NCBI GenBank assembly: GCA_947169975.1
Contig: CAMVRT010000005.1
Location: 48,118 to 112,117 of the forward strand
Source of the DNA: an uncultured Oscillospiraceae bacterium
GTDB lineage: Bacteria; Bacillota; Clostridia; Oscillospirales; Oscillospiraceae
Length of the DNA stretch: 64,000 nucleotides
Direction of reading: 5' to 3'
How positions within the stretch are numbered: position 1 is the stretch's first letter; every line of letters begins with the position of its first letter. A program made the translations under genes and the position numbers. The notes below the pieces were generated by a model. The model was not told the DNA's origin. It ran no database searches and worked only from the letters and a program-made list of their open reading frames with translations. Shown here one piece after another: positions 17,468 to 25,526 of the stretch.

Positions 17468-18961
17468 ATGAAATTGCAGGATCTGTTCCCTCACCTGAAA
17501 ATTGAATCGGATTTGGAAATAACTGGCCTGCGAACCAACTCACGTGAGGTGGAACCGGGCGACCTTTTTTTGTGCATCAAAGGCGTCAATGTGGACCGGC
17601 ATGATTATATTGACGATGCTGCCGCTCATGGCGCAGTAGCAGCTGTCGTCTCCCGGAATGTGAATTGTTCTATTCCTTGCGTGCGCGTTGATGATGTTGA
17701 CGCGGTGCTGGATGAACTGTACGATCGATTTTATAACCGTCCGCAGGATACGATTTGTGTCATCGGCGTAACAGGGACAGACGGAAAAACCAGCACGGCA
17801 TCCATTATCCAGAAGCTCTTGGGGGAGGAGAATTGTGGCTATATCGGAACCAACGGCGCATCCTGCCGCGGCTATGAGGCGGATAACCCCAATACTACCC
17901 CTGATAAGGGCCATTGGATGGCCTTCTTTCGGGCTTTCCTTGATCACGGCTGCCGGTATGTCGCCATGGAGGCAAGCTCTGAGGCATTCTTCTACGGCCG
18001 TTTAAAGGGCCTTCGTTTCGATGCTGCCGCCATCTCCAATGTGACCAGCGAGCATCTGAATACCCACAAGACATTGGAGAATTACATTGCCTGCAAGCAG
18101 CAACTGTTTCTTCAGAACGACGGTCCATCTGTTTTGAATCGGGACGATGCCCATTTTGAGGACTTTTGTTCCGTGTCGAAAAATGTTGTGACCTATGGAC
18201 GCGGGGAGGATAACGATCTTCGGATCATGAACTACGTACTACGTTCTGACGGAACAGATGTTACATTCTCCTACGGCGGTACTGAATACTCATTCTGCTC
18301 ACCGCTGGTCGGTGCTTTTAACGTAGAAAATTTGGCAGAGGCCATGCTGGTGTGTCTGTCACTGGGGAACCCCATGGAGCAGCTGATCGAAAGACTCCCG
18401 CGACTCCATGTGGACGGCCGTATGGAATCCGTCTCACTCGGCCAGAATTACGGCGTCATCGTGGATTATGCCCATACGCCCAACGGGATCCGGAAGCTGA
18501 TGGATTTTGTTAAGGAACTGGGCGGTAAGCGGATCATCACTGTGTCCGGTCAGGCCGGCGGCCGGGATCGGGACAAGCGCAAGTTCGTGGGCGAGGCCAT
18601 TGCCCGCAACAGCTATCACTGTATCTGGACGCTGGAAGATCCCCGCAACGAAAAGGTGGAGGATATTGCCGCCATGATGAGCGAGAATATCCGCGATCTT
18701 GATAATTATGAGACCATCACAGACCGTCAAAAGGCCATATCCAAGGCCATCGGCATGGCCCGGAAGGGTGACATTGTGCTGATCCTGGGCAAAGGTGCTG
18801 AGGACAGCAATGTGATCAATGGGGAAGACGTACCCTATCCCGGCGATATTCGCTGCGCAGAGCAGGCGATCCGACGCCGGCTGGAGCAGCGAAGCCGCAG
18901 AATGAAGCGCACTCATGCGCCCAAAACGGCGGCAACTGCTCAACGTATCCGCAGCAAATAA
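17468..18961 (+). CDS. murE: MurE-type UDP-MurNAc tripeptide ligase
   Basis: A cytoplasmic Mur ligase of 497 residues that adds the third amino acid to the UDP-MurNAc stem peptide. The ATP loop TGTDGKTS is at about 102-109, and YAHTPNGI and SGQAGGRDRDKR lie in the expected later positions. The substrate-specificity motif, DNPR in meso-diaminopimelate ligases, reads EDPR at 390-393, so the third-position residue cannot be assigned safely. The C-terminal 30 residues are very basic. It sits outside any dcw cluster and 11 bases before a FemX-type gene, so it may be a specialised copy. Confidence 0.88.
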   Translation: MKLQDLFPHLKIESDLEITGLRTNSREVEPGDLFLCIKGVNVDRHDYIDDAAAHGAVAAVVSRNVNCSIPCVRVDDVDAVLDELYDRFYNRPQDTICVIGVTGTDGKTSTASIIQKLLGEENCGYIGTNGASCRGYEADNPNTTPDKGHWMAFFRAFLDHGCRYVAMEASSEAFFYGRLKGLRFDAAAISNVTSEHLNTHKTLENYIACKQQLFLQNDGPSVLNRDDAHFEDFCSVSKNVVTYGRGEDNDLRIMNYVLRSDGTDVTFSYGGTEYSFCSPLVGAFNVENLAEAMLVCLSLGNPMEQLIERLPRLHVDGRMESVSLGQNYGVIVDYAHTPNGIRKLMDFVKELGGKRIITVSGQAGGRDRDKRKFVGEAIARNSYHCIWTLEDPRNEKVEDIAAMMSENIRDLDNYETITDRQKAISKAIGMARKGDIVLILGKGAEDSNVINGEDVPYPGDIRCAEQAIRRRLEQRSRRMKRTHAPKTAATAQRIRSK

Positions 18962-18972
18962 GGTGAAAAGCG

Positions 18973-20310
18973 GTGAGTGAAATGTATTCTTTTACGGAGG
19001 AAAAGGATCTTGAATCCTTTGAGAGCTACGTATTGTCCCATGGCGGACAGTATCTGCAGTCGGCCAAGTGGGCGGAAGCAAAGACAACATGGGGGCACCG
19101 GTTTTACAGCGGTTTTCGCGGCGATGAGAGAGTGCTGACAGCTCTTGTACTGATCCGCTCCATTCCCGGTGCGGGCAAGCTTTGGTACTGCCCGGCCGGT
19201 CCGGTGTGCGACTATACGGACGGGGAACTGCTCCGCCAGTTTGCCGCCTACATGACCGCAGAGATGAAGAGATACGGCGGCTTTGCGCTGTTTCTGGATC
19301 CCTGCATTCCGCTGCGCATCAACGGGGAGAAGCAGGAGAGCGGCGTTGCCGTCCACAACGGTCTGCTGAAGGCAGGTTTTGTGCTGAATCCCACCGTTTC
19401 CAAATATGTCTATAAGGCTCCGGTTCAGATGCTCGTCCCGCTTTTTGACAGGGAGGAGAAGCCGGTTACAGCCCAGAGCCTCCTCAAGAGCTTTGAGAAG
19501 GGCGTACGTTACTCTGTACGGGTGGGGGAGAGCCGCGGTCTGACCGAGGCAGTTTATACCATCGACGACGTGGAGAAGGATCCGCGGATTCTGGAGGACT
19601 TCGCTGCCATTATGGACGACACCTCCGACCGCAACGACTTCACACAGCGCAACAACGATTACGTGAAAAACCTTATGAAGGTCTTTGGACCTCAAGGCAT
19701 GGATGTTATGCTGATCTACTATGATAAGCAGAAGGACACTGCCCAGGAGGAAGAGCGACAGAAGCGCAAGGCTGTGCTGGAGGCATCTCTGGAGACAGCA
19801 CCGGAGAAGAAGCTCCGGGGCATCAGGGAGGAGATCGACAGCATCGACAAGCAGCATGAGCATTTTGCCGAGCGCATCCGGGAGACCGAGGGCATGGGCG
19901 ATCGCGTGGCTGTGGCCGGCGGCGTCACTTCCAATTACGGCGGCATCCGATCCTGTCTGTTCGGCGGCGCCAGAAACCTGCTGCGCAACAATTTGCGCGC
20001 CAGCCATTTTTTCAATTTCCGCCGCATCTGCCGTTCCATTGACCTGGGCTGCCGCTACCATGACCTTGGCTATGTTCTGGTGAATGACGCACCGGCGGAC
20101 AGCGACGGCACGCTGGGCAAATGTGAACCGCGGGAGGACTTTGTGGGAATTGAAGCCTTCAAGCGCAGCTTCGGAGCAGATAACTATGAGTTTATCGGGG
20201 AATACGCATTGGTGGCAAACAGTGTAAAGTATTTCTCCTATACGCACTTGATTGGGATTGCCAAGCAGATGCTGGGCTTTGTACACGGCGTGATCCGCAG
20301 ATCGCGGTAA
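18973..20310 (+). CDS. FemX/FemAB-type peptidoglycan bridge aminoacyltransferase
   Basis: A 445-residue member of the FemAB family, which uses aminoacyl-tRNA to add the first bridge residue to lipid II on the inner face of the membrane. Two GNAT-like halves are separated by a charged helical arm at about 252-305 (KDTAQEEERQKRK onward), matching the coiled-coil arm of FemA/FemX. The block FGGARNLLRNNLRASH near 330 is typical of FemAB proteins. It starts at GTG 18973, 6 bases after AGGTGA. Pairing with MurE suggests a joint role in stem-peptide and bridge chemistry; the amino acid added is unknown. Confidence 0.87.
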   Translation: MSEMYSFTEEKDLESFESYVLSHGGQYLQSAKWAEAKTTWGHRFYSGFRGDERVLTALVLIRSIPGAGKLWYCPAGPVCDYTDGELLRQFAAYMTAEMKRYGGFALFLDPCIPLRINGEKQESGVAVHNGLLKAGFVLNPTVSKYVYKAPVQMLVPLFDREEKPVTAQSLLKSFEKGVRYSVRVGESRGLTEAVYTIDDVEKDPRILEDFAAIMDDTSDRNDFTQRNNDYVKNLMKVFGPQGMDVMLIYYDKQKDTAQEEERQKRKAVLEASLETAPEKKLRGIREEIDSIDKQHEHFAERIRETEGMGDRVAVAGGVTSNYGGIRSCLFGGARNLLRNNLRASHFFNFRRICRSIDLGCRYHDLGYVLVNDAPADSDGTLGKCEPREDFVGIEAFKRSFGADNYEFIGEYALVANSVKYFSYTHLIGIAKQMLGFVHGVIRRSR

Positions 20311-20664
20311 GTTTATCAGGATAACACAAGGCGCGGGACGAATCGTTCCGCGCCTTAGACTGTAGACAAAGGTTCTTTCGAAGAGTTTTCGACATGCATG
20401 AGGGATTGTGAAGGGGGATGGGAGTCCCCCTTCACATAAAATCCATGCAAATTCAGGAACATTTTTCGATGTTTTTGAATTTGCCGCTCAAGCTGTCGAC
20501 ACTTTGTTGACAGCTTGAGGGGCGGAACGAATTGTTCCGACCCTTGTGTCCGATCCGTCCCTTTCATCATAGAATGGATGGCAGGGCAGCCAACCCCTGC
20601 AAATAAACAAAACGCGGAGCATCGAGGCTCTGCGCTCGGTGCTTCGCATCGGGAGGTCAATCTT
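20311..20664. other. 354-base gene-free stretch with several hairpins
   Basis: No convincing coding frame is present. Four inverted repeats were read: 20328-20356 (AAGGCGCGGGACG with CGTTCCGCGCCTT), 20408-20435 (GTGAAGGGGGA with TCCCCCTTCAC), 20487-20519 (CTCAAGCTGTC with GACAGCTTGAG) and 20523-20539 (CGGAAC with GTTCCG). The first and last share the core GAACGAATTGTTC with small changes. The first may terminate femX; the others could belong to the leader of the DUF11 gene or be short repeat units. No clear SigA promoter was found. Confidence 0.55.
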
Positions 20665-21510
20665 TTGGCAATTTTTACGAATCAGGCGACTCTGACCTAT
20701 ACGGGCGGCACCGTCAACTCCAATGTGGTTACCGGCGAGATCCGGGAACTCGTCTCCGTCAGCAAGACCGCAGTAACGGATAGCTATCGGCCGGGCGGCA
20801 CGATTGTTTATGTGGTCAGTATCGTCAACAGCGGCGATACGCCCGTGGGCGACGTCACTGTTACCGACGATCTGGGCGGCTATGAGTTCGAGGGTGAAAC
20901 TGTATATCCGCTGTCCTACGTGGAGGGCAGTCTGGTCTATCTGGTGGACGGCGCTGTGACGAGCGCACCGGACGTGGAGGCCGGACCTCCGCTGGTCATC
21001 AGCGACATTGAGGTGCCTGCCGAGGCCAACGTGGTGCTGATCTACGAGACCCTTGTGACGCCCTTTGCGCCGCTGGGACTGGATGCGGAAATCACCAACA
21101 CCGTCACCGTTGCCGGGCCCTGCATCCCCGCAGCGCTGACTGCTTCGGCCACGGTTCCCATGGAGATGGATCCACAGCTGTCTATCACCAAGTCTCTGGA
21201 TCCGGAGGTGGTCACCGGCTGCGCTGAGCTGAACTATACCTTCACCATCCAAAACTCCGGCGCGGAAGCGGGAGCGGATGCCGATATCGTTGTGTCCGAC
21301 ACATTTGATCCCATTCTCACCGACATCACTGTAACGATGGACGGTCAGGCACTGCCCGCTTCCGATTACAGCTATGATGAGATCACCGGTGAGTTTGCCA
21401 CCGCTCGCGGTCTCATCACAGTGCCTGGCGCCACCTTTACCCAGAGTGAGGATGGCACCTGGATCAGTGAGCCCGGCATTGCGGTTCTGCGCGTTAGCGG
21501 CACTATCTGA
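20665..21510 (+). CDS. DUF11 repeat protein
   Basis: A 281-residue protein with two DUF11-type beta-sandwich repeats. The first covers about residues 30-125 (SVSKTAVTDSYRPGGTIVY then VTVTDDLGGYEF), the second about 170-280 (LSITKSLDPEVV then IVVSDTFDPIL). DUF11 repeats are usually found in surface or spore-surface proteins. There is no signal peptide and no membrane segment, so if exported it must use another route or be deposited after lysis, as coat proteins are. Translation starts at TTG 20665 after GGGAGGTC; an upstream ATG at 20515 would run through the hairpins and is rejected. Confidence 0.8.
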   Translation: MAIFTNQATLTYTGGTVNSNVVTGEIRELVSVSKTAVTDSYRPGGTIVYVVSIVNSGDTPVGDVTVTDDLGGYEFEGETVYPLSYVEGSLVYLVDGAVTSAPDVEAGPPLVISDIEVPAEANVVLIYETLVTPFAPLGLDAEITNTVTVAGPCIPAALTASATVPMEMDPQLSITKSLDPEVVTGCAELNYTFTIQNSGAEAGADADIVVSDTFDPILTDITVTMDGQALPASDYSYDEITGEFATARGLITVPGATFTQSEDGTWISEPGIAVLRVSGTI

Positions 21511-21861
21511 TGTTTTATCAGAATAAATGACCCGGAGAGCGCTGAACAGAACCACCAAGAACGGTCAATAGGTATAGCCCTCTGGTGCTGGACAAAAAGT
21601 TCTGCATCAGGGGGCAATACTATGGAAAGAGAATATCGGCATACGATGGAAAGCTGCCATGGATCAATGAGATAATGGCAGTGAATATGACGCAAAGGAC
21701 AGCAGGCAAATTTGGCATAATCGGACGCCGTTCGATTTGCCCAAAGAAAGACCGACGCCACTGTAGAAGCGGCGTCAGTCAGATGAAGTATTCAATTCAG
21801 TGCTTTTTCGTGCTGTTCGCGCAATCAGCAGCTGTTCGGTTGACCGGGCAGGTTAGTTTCT
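21511..21861. other. 351-base stretch between converging genes
   Basis: The 3' ends of the DUF11 gene (plus) and the small-protein operon (minus) face each other here. A 99-codon frame at 21585-21884 has no ribosome site, odd composition and overlaps the minus gene, so it is not called. An imperfect inverted repeat lies near 21578-21614, and the probable minus-strand terminator is at 21741-21776. Confidence 0.5.
21741..21776 (-). terminator. probable terminator of the minus-strand small-protein operon
   Basis: Read on the minus strand, GACGCC and GGCGTC close a hairpin (21776 to 21754), followed by GGTCTTTCTTT. The stem is short, so confidence is moderate. Confidence 0.45.
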
Positions 21862-22086
21862 TCAGCACCTCACATTGGGAGTGATGTCAATGGCACTGAT
21901 CTGGGGCGGAATGCTCATAGTCATGGCGCCACTGTATTGAATGATGATACGCTGGCCCACTCGAAACCGTCTGGCGCGCTCGGTGTTGACCTGAACGCTC
22001 TGTCCGGTGCGGCAGTCCCGTACCAGCAGATTGCTCCTGCTTACCCGGATGACACGGGCCTGCATGATCTCATTGTCCTGATCCAT
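21862..22086 (-). CDS. small basic protein, probable OB/SH3-like fold, unknown function
   Basis: A 74-residue protein. The sequence runs as a string of short beta strands (MQARVIRVSRSNLLVRDC, then RVGQRIIIQYSG), and GAMTMSIPPQISA near the C-terminus looks like a conserved signature. It resembles small unassigned proteins of Clostridia. AAAGGAGG lies 8 bases before the ATG. It is the last gene of the minus-strand unit that starts at 23134, 60 bases after its neighbour, and is followed by a probable terminator. A sporulation role is possible from context only. Confidence 0.72.
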   Translation of the reverse strand: MDQDNEIMQARVIRVSRSNLLVRDCRTGQSVQVNTERARRFRVGQRIIIQYSGAMTMSIPPQISAIDITPNVRC

Positions 22087-22146
22087 CGTCGTTTTCCTCC
22101 TTTGGTTTACATCTCATTCTATGAAGGAAAGGGGAAAACGGTGCTC

Positions 22147-22506
22147 CTACAGAATCAGCAGCAGTCCCAGTGCAATCAGCACCTCCTCATCCGCCTCCTG
22201 ACGGAAAAGAAGGAAGAGGATCAGAAGCAACAGCAGATCCCCGGAATCCATGTCCCCCAGATGCAGCTTATCCAGCAGCTGATCGAAAAACTTGAGATCC
22301 GGCAGCTTTGGCTTCGGCGGAGAAGGGGGATCGTGGAAGGGCAGCGGTGCAGAATGTTCCGGCTCACGCTCATACGTCGGAGACGATGGCTGCGATGGCT
22401 GAGATGGCTGCGATGGCTGGGGTGGCGGCGGAGAAACGGGCGGCGTGTCGTACTGGGGAACCCGCTCATAGCGGCCGTAGTCATCCCGGATATAGCGATT
22501 ATACAT
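22147..22506 (-). CDS. proline-rich protein with a hydrophobic Leu-rich tail
   Basis: A 119-residue protein of unknown function. It has a Tyr/Arg-rich start (MYNRYIRDDYGRYERV), a Pro/Ser/Gln-rich low-complexity middle at about 20-75, and a C-terminal segment with LKFFDQLLDKLHLG followed by runs of leucine split by an acidic loop (RQEADEEV). The end could form a membrane hairpin or an amphipathic assembly surface. ATG 22506 is chosen because GGAGGG lies 6 bases before it, whereas it touches ATG 22512. The gene overlaps its upstream neighbour by 8 bases. Confidence 0.72.
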   Translation of the reverse strand: MYNRYIRDDYGRYERVPQYDTPPVSPPPPQPSQPSQPSQPSSPTYEREPEHSAPLPFHDPPSPPKPKLPDLKFFDQLLDKLHLGDMDSGDLLLLLILFLLFRQEADEEVLIALGLLLIL

Positions 22507-22864
22507 GGCCATCCCTCCGCTCCAGCAGGAATTTCTTTCCGATGTGGATCAGGTGCGATAGCTGTGCCGCCCGTGCCACCTTTTCCTGCTTTTCCGGCTT
22601 GAGAAACGGCTTCAACGCCATCAGCAGCTGCATGGTCTGGCTGTTGCTCTGGCTGTATTCTTTGATCAGCGGCAGCAGCCGCGTCAGCAGCTGTGGATCC
22701 AAACCGTCCGGTACAACCGATGAAGTCTGCTCTTTAGGCGGCGGGGGAGCGGTCGGCTCCGTCTGTCCCATGGTGGCCGAGAGCTGCTGGGCCATCTGCA
22801 TGACCTGTGCCATGCTGTCCGGATCGGACAGCAACGCGTTTAGTTTATCCTCCAGTTCGGCCAC
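22499..22864 (-). CDS. small helical Gln/Met-rich protein, unknown function
   Basis: A 121-residue protein. The N-terminus MAELEDKLNALLSDPDSM and the following Met/Gln-rich helix are shared in style with the 83-residue protein encoded just upstream. A Pro-rich linker (TAPPPPKEQ) leads to a second helical part with LLTRLLPLIKEYSQ and LMALKPFLKPEKQEKV. It starts at GTG 22864 behind GGAGGGAGG. The same pair of small helical proteins recurs in Clostridia as far as I recall, without a known function. Confidence 0.75.
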   Translation of the reverse strand: MAELEDKLNALLSDPDSMAQVMQMAQQLSATMGQTEPTAPPPPKEQTSSVVPDGLDPQLLTRLLPLIKEYSQSNSQTMQLLMALKPFLKPEKQEKVARAAQLSHLIHIGKKFLLERRDGHV

Positions 22865-22882
22865 AATGAAATCCTCCCTCCT

Positions 22883-23134
22883 TTATTTTTGCAGGCTTTT
22901 GGTGATCCGTCTGATTAGCTGGGCGCCGCCCGGCGTGGACATGATGTTCTTCAGCATCTGTGTCATCTGGGCTGTATTGCCGCCGGCCGCCTGGGAAGCT
23001 GCCCTGTTCAGCGCCTGTCCGCCGTCTCCGCCTTGCAGCATGCGCATCAGCGCCTGGGCGTCAGGCGAGTTCATGAGTGCCTGCAGCGCAGCGGGATCCC
23101 GTTTCAGCCGTTCGATCATATCCCTCTGATCCAT
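22883..23134 (-). CDS. small helical Gln/Met-rich protein, first gene of the unit
   Basis: An 83-residue protein rich in Gln, Met, Ala and Asp. It has repeated motifs of the type DPAALQALMNSPDAQALM and ends in STPGGAQLIRRITKSLQ. It is predicted to be all helix with a Gly-rich hinge (GGDGGQ) in the middle. AGGAGGTG lies 8 bases before the ATG. It heads a four-gene minus-strand unit, 18 bases before the next gene, and is separated from nth by a strong terminator. Confidence 0.75.
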   Translation of the reverse strand: MDQRDMIERLKRDPAALQALMNSPDAQALMRMLQGGDGGQALNRAASQAAGGNTAQMTQMLKNIMSTPGGAQLIRRITKSLQK

Positions 23135-23163
23135 GGGGAAAACACCTCCTCAATTCCTCATGG

Positions 23164-23190
23164 CAGTATATGACGGGGAAAAAGAAACGT
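23164..23190 (-). promoter_or_regulatory. possible SigK- or SigE-like promoter of the small-protein unit
   Basis: On the minus strand CATATACTG (23172 to 23164) fits the SigK -10 form CATAnnnTA except for its last base. The dinucleotide AC lies 16 bases upstream (23190-23189). The predicted transcript would begin about 23 bases before the first ATG. No SigA-type pair was seen. The -35 element is very short, so this is tentative. Confidence 0.35.
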
Positions 23191-23213
23191 GCCTGCCCAT
23201 TCGGGCAGGCACG
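23178..23213 (-). terminator. rho-independent terminator of nth
   Basis: CGTGCCTGCCC and GGGCAGGCACG form a perfect 11-base stem with an ATTC loop. Read on the minus strand it is followed by TTTCTTTTTC. Confidence 0.85.
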
Positions 23214-23227
23214 CTCGGTATGTATTG

Positions 23228-23860
23228 TTATTCCGCGGGATTGCCGCACAGCTCCCTCAGCGGGCAACCTTGACATTTGGGACTTCGGGCGGTACAGGTT
23301 TCCCGTCCGAACAGCACCATGCGGTGGCAGAAGTTGCTGGACTCCTCCGGCGGGATGCATTGCCGCAGCTGCTGCTCCACCTTCAGGGGATCCTTGCTGC
23401 CGTCGGTGAGACCCAGCCGCCCGGTGATGCGGATGCAGTGGGTGTCGCAGACGTAGCCCTCCTTGCCGTAGATGTCTCCCAGCAGCAGATTGGCGGTCTT
23501 GCGCCCTACGCCGGGCAGGGAGAGAAGATCCTCCATATTGTCCGGCACGCGGCCTCCGAAACGTTCCAGGAGCTGTTGCGCGCTGCCGACAATGTCACGG
23601 GCTTTGGCACGCCAGAAGCCGCAGGAGTGGATGTATTTACCTACCTCGTCCACATCGGCGGCGGCAAAGGCCTCCAGCGTGGGGAAGCGGGCAAAGAGAG
23701 CGGGAGTCACCAGATTGACCCGGGCATCGGTACACTGGGCAGAGAGACGCACGGAGATCAGCAGCTCATAGTCCTTTCCGTAATCCAACGAGCACACCGC
23801 GTCGGGATACAGTTCCTTCAGCCGCTCAATGATGGCGGCGGTATCGGTTTTCGACTTCAT
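23228..23860 (-). CDS. nth: endonuclease III (DNA glycosylase/AP lyase)
   Basis: A 210-residue base-excision-repair enzyme that removes oxidised pyrimidines and cuts at the abasic site. The helix-hairpin-helix with the catalytic lysine is LPGVGRKTANLLLG near residue 113-126. The aspartate of the HhH-GPD family lies in the following VCDTHCIRI block. The iron-sulfur cluster motif C-x6-C-x2-C-x5-C is complete at the end (CTARSPKCQGCPLRELC). It is divergent from rarA, another genome-maintenance gene, across overlapping promoters. Confidence 0.95.
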   Translation of the reverse strand: MKSKTDTAAIIERLKELYPDAVCSLDYGKDYELLISVRLSAQCTDARVNLVTPALFARFPTLEAFAAADVDEVGKYIHSCGFWRAKARDIVGSAQQLLERFGGRVPDNMEDLLSLPGVGRKTANLLLGDIYGKEGYVCDTHCIRITGRLGLTDGSKDPLKVEQQLRQCIPPEESSNFCHRMVLFGRETCTARSPKCQGCPLRELCGNPAE

Positions 23861-23879
23861 TCGGCATCACCTCACGCAC

Positions 23880-23908
23880 ATTATATCAGCGGTTGCAGAA
23901 AATTGCAA
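23880..23908 (-). promoter_or_regulatory. SigA-type promoter of nth
   Basis: On the minus strand TTGCAA (23908-23903), 17 bases, TATAAT (23885-23880). Its -35 region lies inside the rarA promoter, so the two overlap. Confidence 0.7.
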
Positions 23909-23921
23909 ACCATGATATAAT
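23893..23921 (+). promoter_or_regulatory. SigA-type promoter of rarA
   Basis: TTGCAG (23893-23898), 17 bases, TATAAT (23916-23921), 33 bases before the rarA ATG. It is interleaved with the divergent nth promoter. Confidence 0.75.
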
Positions 23922-23953
23922 ACAGGATCGAGAAAAGGGTAGGAGGTGACCGT

Positions 23954-25216
23954 ATGAGACCCTTGGCCGATGAGATCCGTCCCCAGTCGCTGGACGAGGT
24001 GGCGGGGCAGAAGCATCTGCTGGGTGAAGGGGCCATGCTGCGCCGACTCATCGAGAGCGGTACTTCCGCCAATCTGATTTTTTACGGTCCCTCCGGCACA
24101 GGAAAGACTACCATTGCCAACATCATTGCCAAGCGCACGGAGAAGGCCCTGTATCATCTCAACGCCACCACGGCATCCCTGCAGGACGTGAAAAGCATCA
24201 TCGCCGATGTGGACACCATGATGGCCCCCAACGGCGTGCTGCTCTATCTGGACGAGATCCAGTATTTCAACAAGAAGCAGCAGCAAAGCCTGCTGGAGTT
24301 TATGGAGAACGGGAAAATTACCCTGATCGCCTCTACCACGGAGAATCCCTATTTTTACATTTACAATGCGTTGCTCTCCCGCAGCACTGTTTTTGAGTTT
24401 AAACCTCTGACAGCAGAGGAGATGCTGCCCGCTGTGGAGCGCGCCTTGCGCATCGAGAGCAAGCGCAGCAGTCTGCCTTTCACTTGGGAGGATACCGTCC
24501 CATCCGCTATTGCTGCCTCCTGCGGCGGTGACGTGCGCAAGGCCATCAACGCCGTGGAGCTGCTGTTTCAGTCCGCACGACCCAAAGACGGTGTGCTATA
24601 TGTGACAAGGGATGACGCTTTACAGTTGGCCCAGCGCAGTGCCATGCGGTACGACAGAGAGGGGGACGACCACTACGATCTGCTCTCCGCTCTCCAAAAG
24701 TCCATCCGGGGCTCTGATCCGGATGCGGCAGTTTATTATCTGGGACGCCTGCTGACTGCCGGCGATCTCTTGTCCCCCTGCCGGCGACTGCTGGTGATTG
24801 CGGCAGAGGACATCGGTTTGGCTTACCCCCAGGCCATTGCCATTACGAAAGCCTGCGTAGACGCTGCGGTGCAGATCGGTCTGCCGGAGGCCCGGATCCC
24901 GCTGGCAGAGGCGGCACTGATGCTGGCTACGGCGCCAAAGTCCAACTCCGCCGAGACAGCCATTAACGCCGCTATGGCAGACATTGAACACGGCGCCATG
25001 GGGAACATCCCGCGCCATTTGCAGAACGTTCATGCCGACAGCGCCGGCAGTGCACCGGCGGCAAAATACAAATACCCCCACAGCTACCCCAACCACTACG
25101 TCAGGCAGCGCTATCTGCCGGAGGTGCTGGGAGACAGACGTTATTACGAATACGGCGACAACAAGACCGAGCAGGCCGCCAAACGCTACTGGGATCTCAT
25201 CAAAGGCGAGAAATAG
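23954..25216 (+). CDS. rarA: replication-associated recombination protein A (AAA+ ATPase)
   Basis: A 420-residue AAA+ ATPase of the RarA/MgsA/WRNIP1 family, which works at stalled replication forks. Walker A GPSGTGKT is at 45-52 and Walker B LLYLDE ends at E101. The beginning, RPLADEIRPQSLDEVAGQ, is the standard RarA opening, and PHSYPNHYVRQRYLPE near the end is the family C-terminal signature. GTAGGAGGTG precedes the ATG. Confidence 0.95.
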   Translation: MRPLADEIRPQSLDEVAGQKHLLGEGAMLRRLIESGTSANLIFYGPSGTGKTTIANIIAKRTEKALYHLNATTASLQDVKSIIADVDTMMAPNGVLLYLDEIQYFNKKQQQSLLEFMENGKITLIASTTENPYFYIYNALLSRSTVFEFKPLTAEEMLPAVERALRIESKRSSLPFTWEDTVPSAIAASCGGDVRKAINAVELLFQSARPKDGVLYVTRDDALQLAQRSAMRYDREGDDHYDLLSALQKSIRGSDPDAAVYYLGRLLTAGDLLSPCRRLLVIAAEDIGLAYPQAIAITKACVDAAVQIGLPEARIPLAEAALMLATAPKSNSAETAINAAMADIEHGAMGNIPRHLQNVHADSAGSAPAAKYKYPHSYPNHYVRQRYLPEVLGDRRYYEYGDNKTEQAAKRYWDLIKGEK

Positions 25217-25226
25217 GAGAGAAAAC

Positions 25227-25421
25227 GTGGATCTGAAGCTGCACGACAAGGTGGAACTGAAGCGCCAGCACCCCTGCGGGAGCAAGACGTGGGAGGTGCT
25301 GCGCGTGGGCATGGATATCAAGCTGCGCTGCCTGGGCTGCGGCCATGAGGTAATGGCGCCCAGGCGCAAGGTAGAAAAGGCGATTCGCCGTATACTTTCG
25401 GAAGAGGAGGAACCGAAATGA
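25227..25421 (+). CDS. DUF951 family protein
   Basis: A 64-residue protein matching DUF951 over its whole length. Hallmarks are KHPCG-type HPCGSKTWEVLRVG, LRCLGCGHEVM and PRRKVEK. The CxxC near residue 37 with the earlier cysteine suggests a small metal-binding or nucleic-acid-binding fold; the function is unknown. It starts at GTG 25227 behind AGGAGAG, 10 bases after rarA. It overlaps the next tiny gene by 4 bases (ATGA). Confidence 0.85.
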   Translation: MDLKLHDKVELKRQHPCGSKTWEVLRVGMDIKLRCLGCGHEVMAPRRKVEKAIRRILSEEEEPK

Positions 25422-25516
25422 AGAAGAACTGGAGACGATATGTGGTCATGGGAATTGCACTCTTGATGGCAGTCCTGATGATGGCCGGCCTGGTGCTTCC
25501 GTATATTTTCAGATGA
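25418..25516 (+). CDS. 32-residue single-helix membrane peptide
   Basis: A very short gene: MKKNWRRYVVMG followed by one hydrophobic helix and ending LPYIFR. The ATG overlaps the DUF951 stop and follows GAGGAGG at a good distance. Basic residues at both ends of the helix suggest a single-pass membrane peptide. Such peptides are common in Firmicutes operons and their roles are unknown. Real expression is likely from the overlap and the ribosome site, but it has not been shown. Confidence 0.6.
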   Translation: MKKNWRRYVVMGIALLMAVLMMAGLVLPYIFR

Positions 25517-25526
25517 GGAGCAGCAG

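Noticed and set aside
21585..21884. 99-codon plus-strand frame between the DUF11 gene and the small-protein operon
   Set aside because: No ribosome site, unusual composition, and it overlaps the well-supported minus gene and its terminator.
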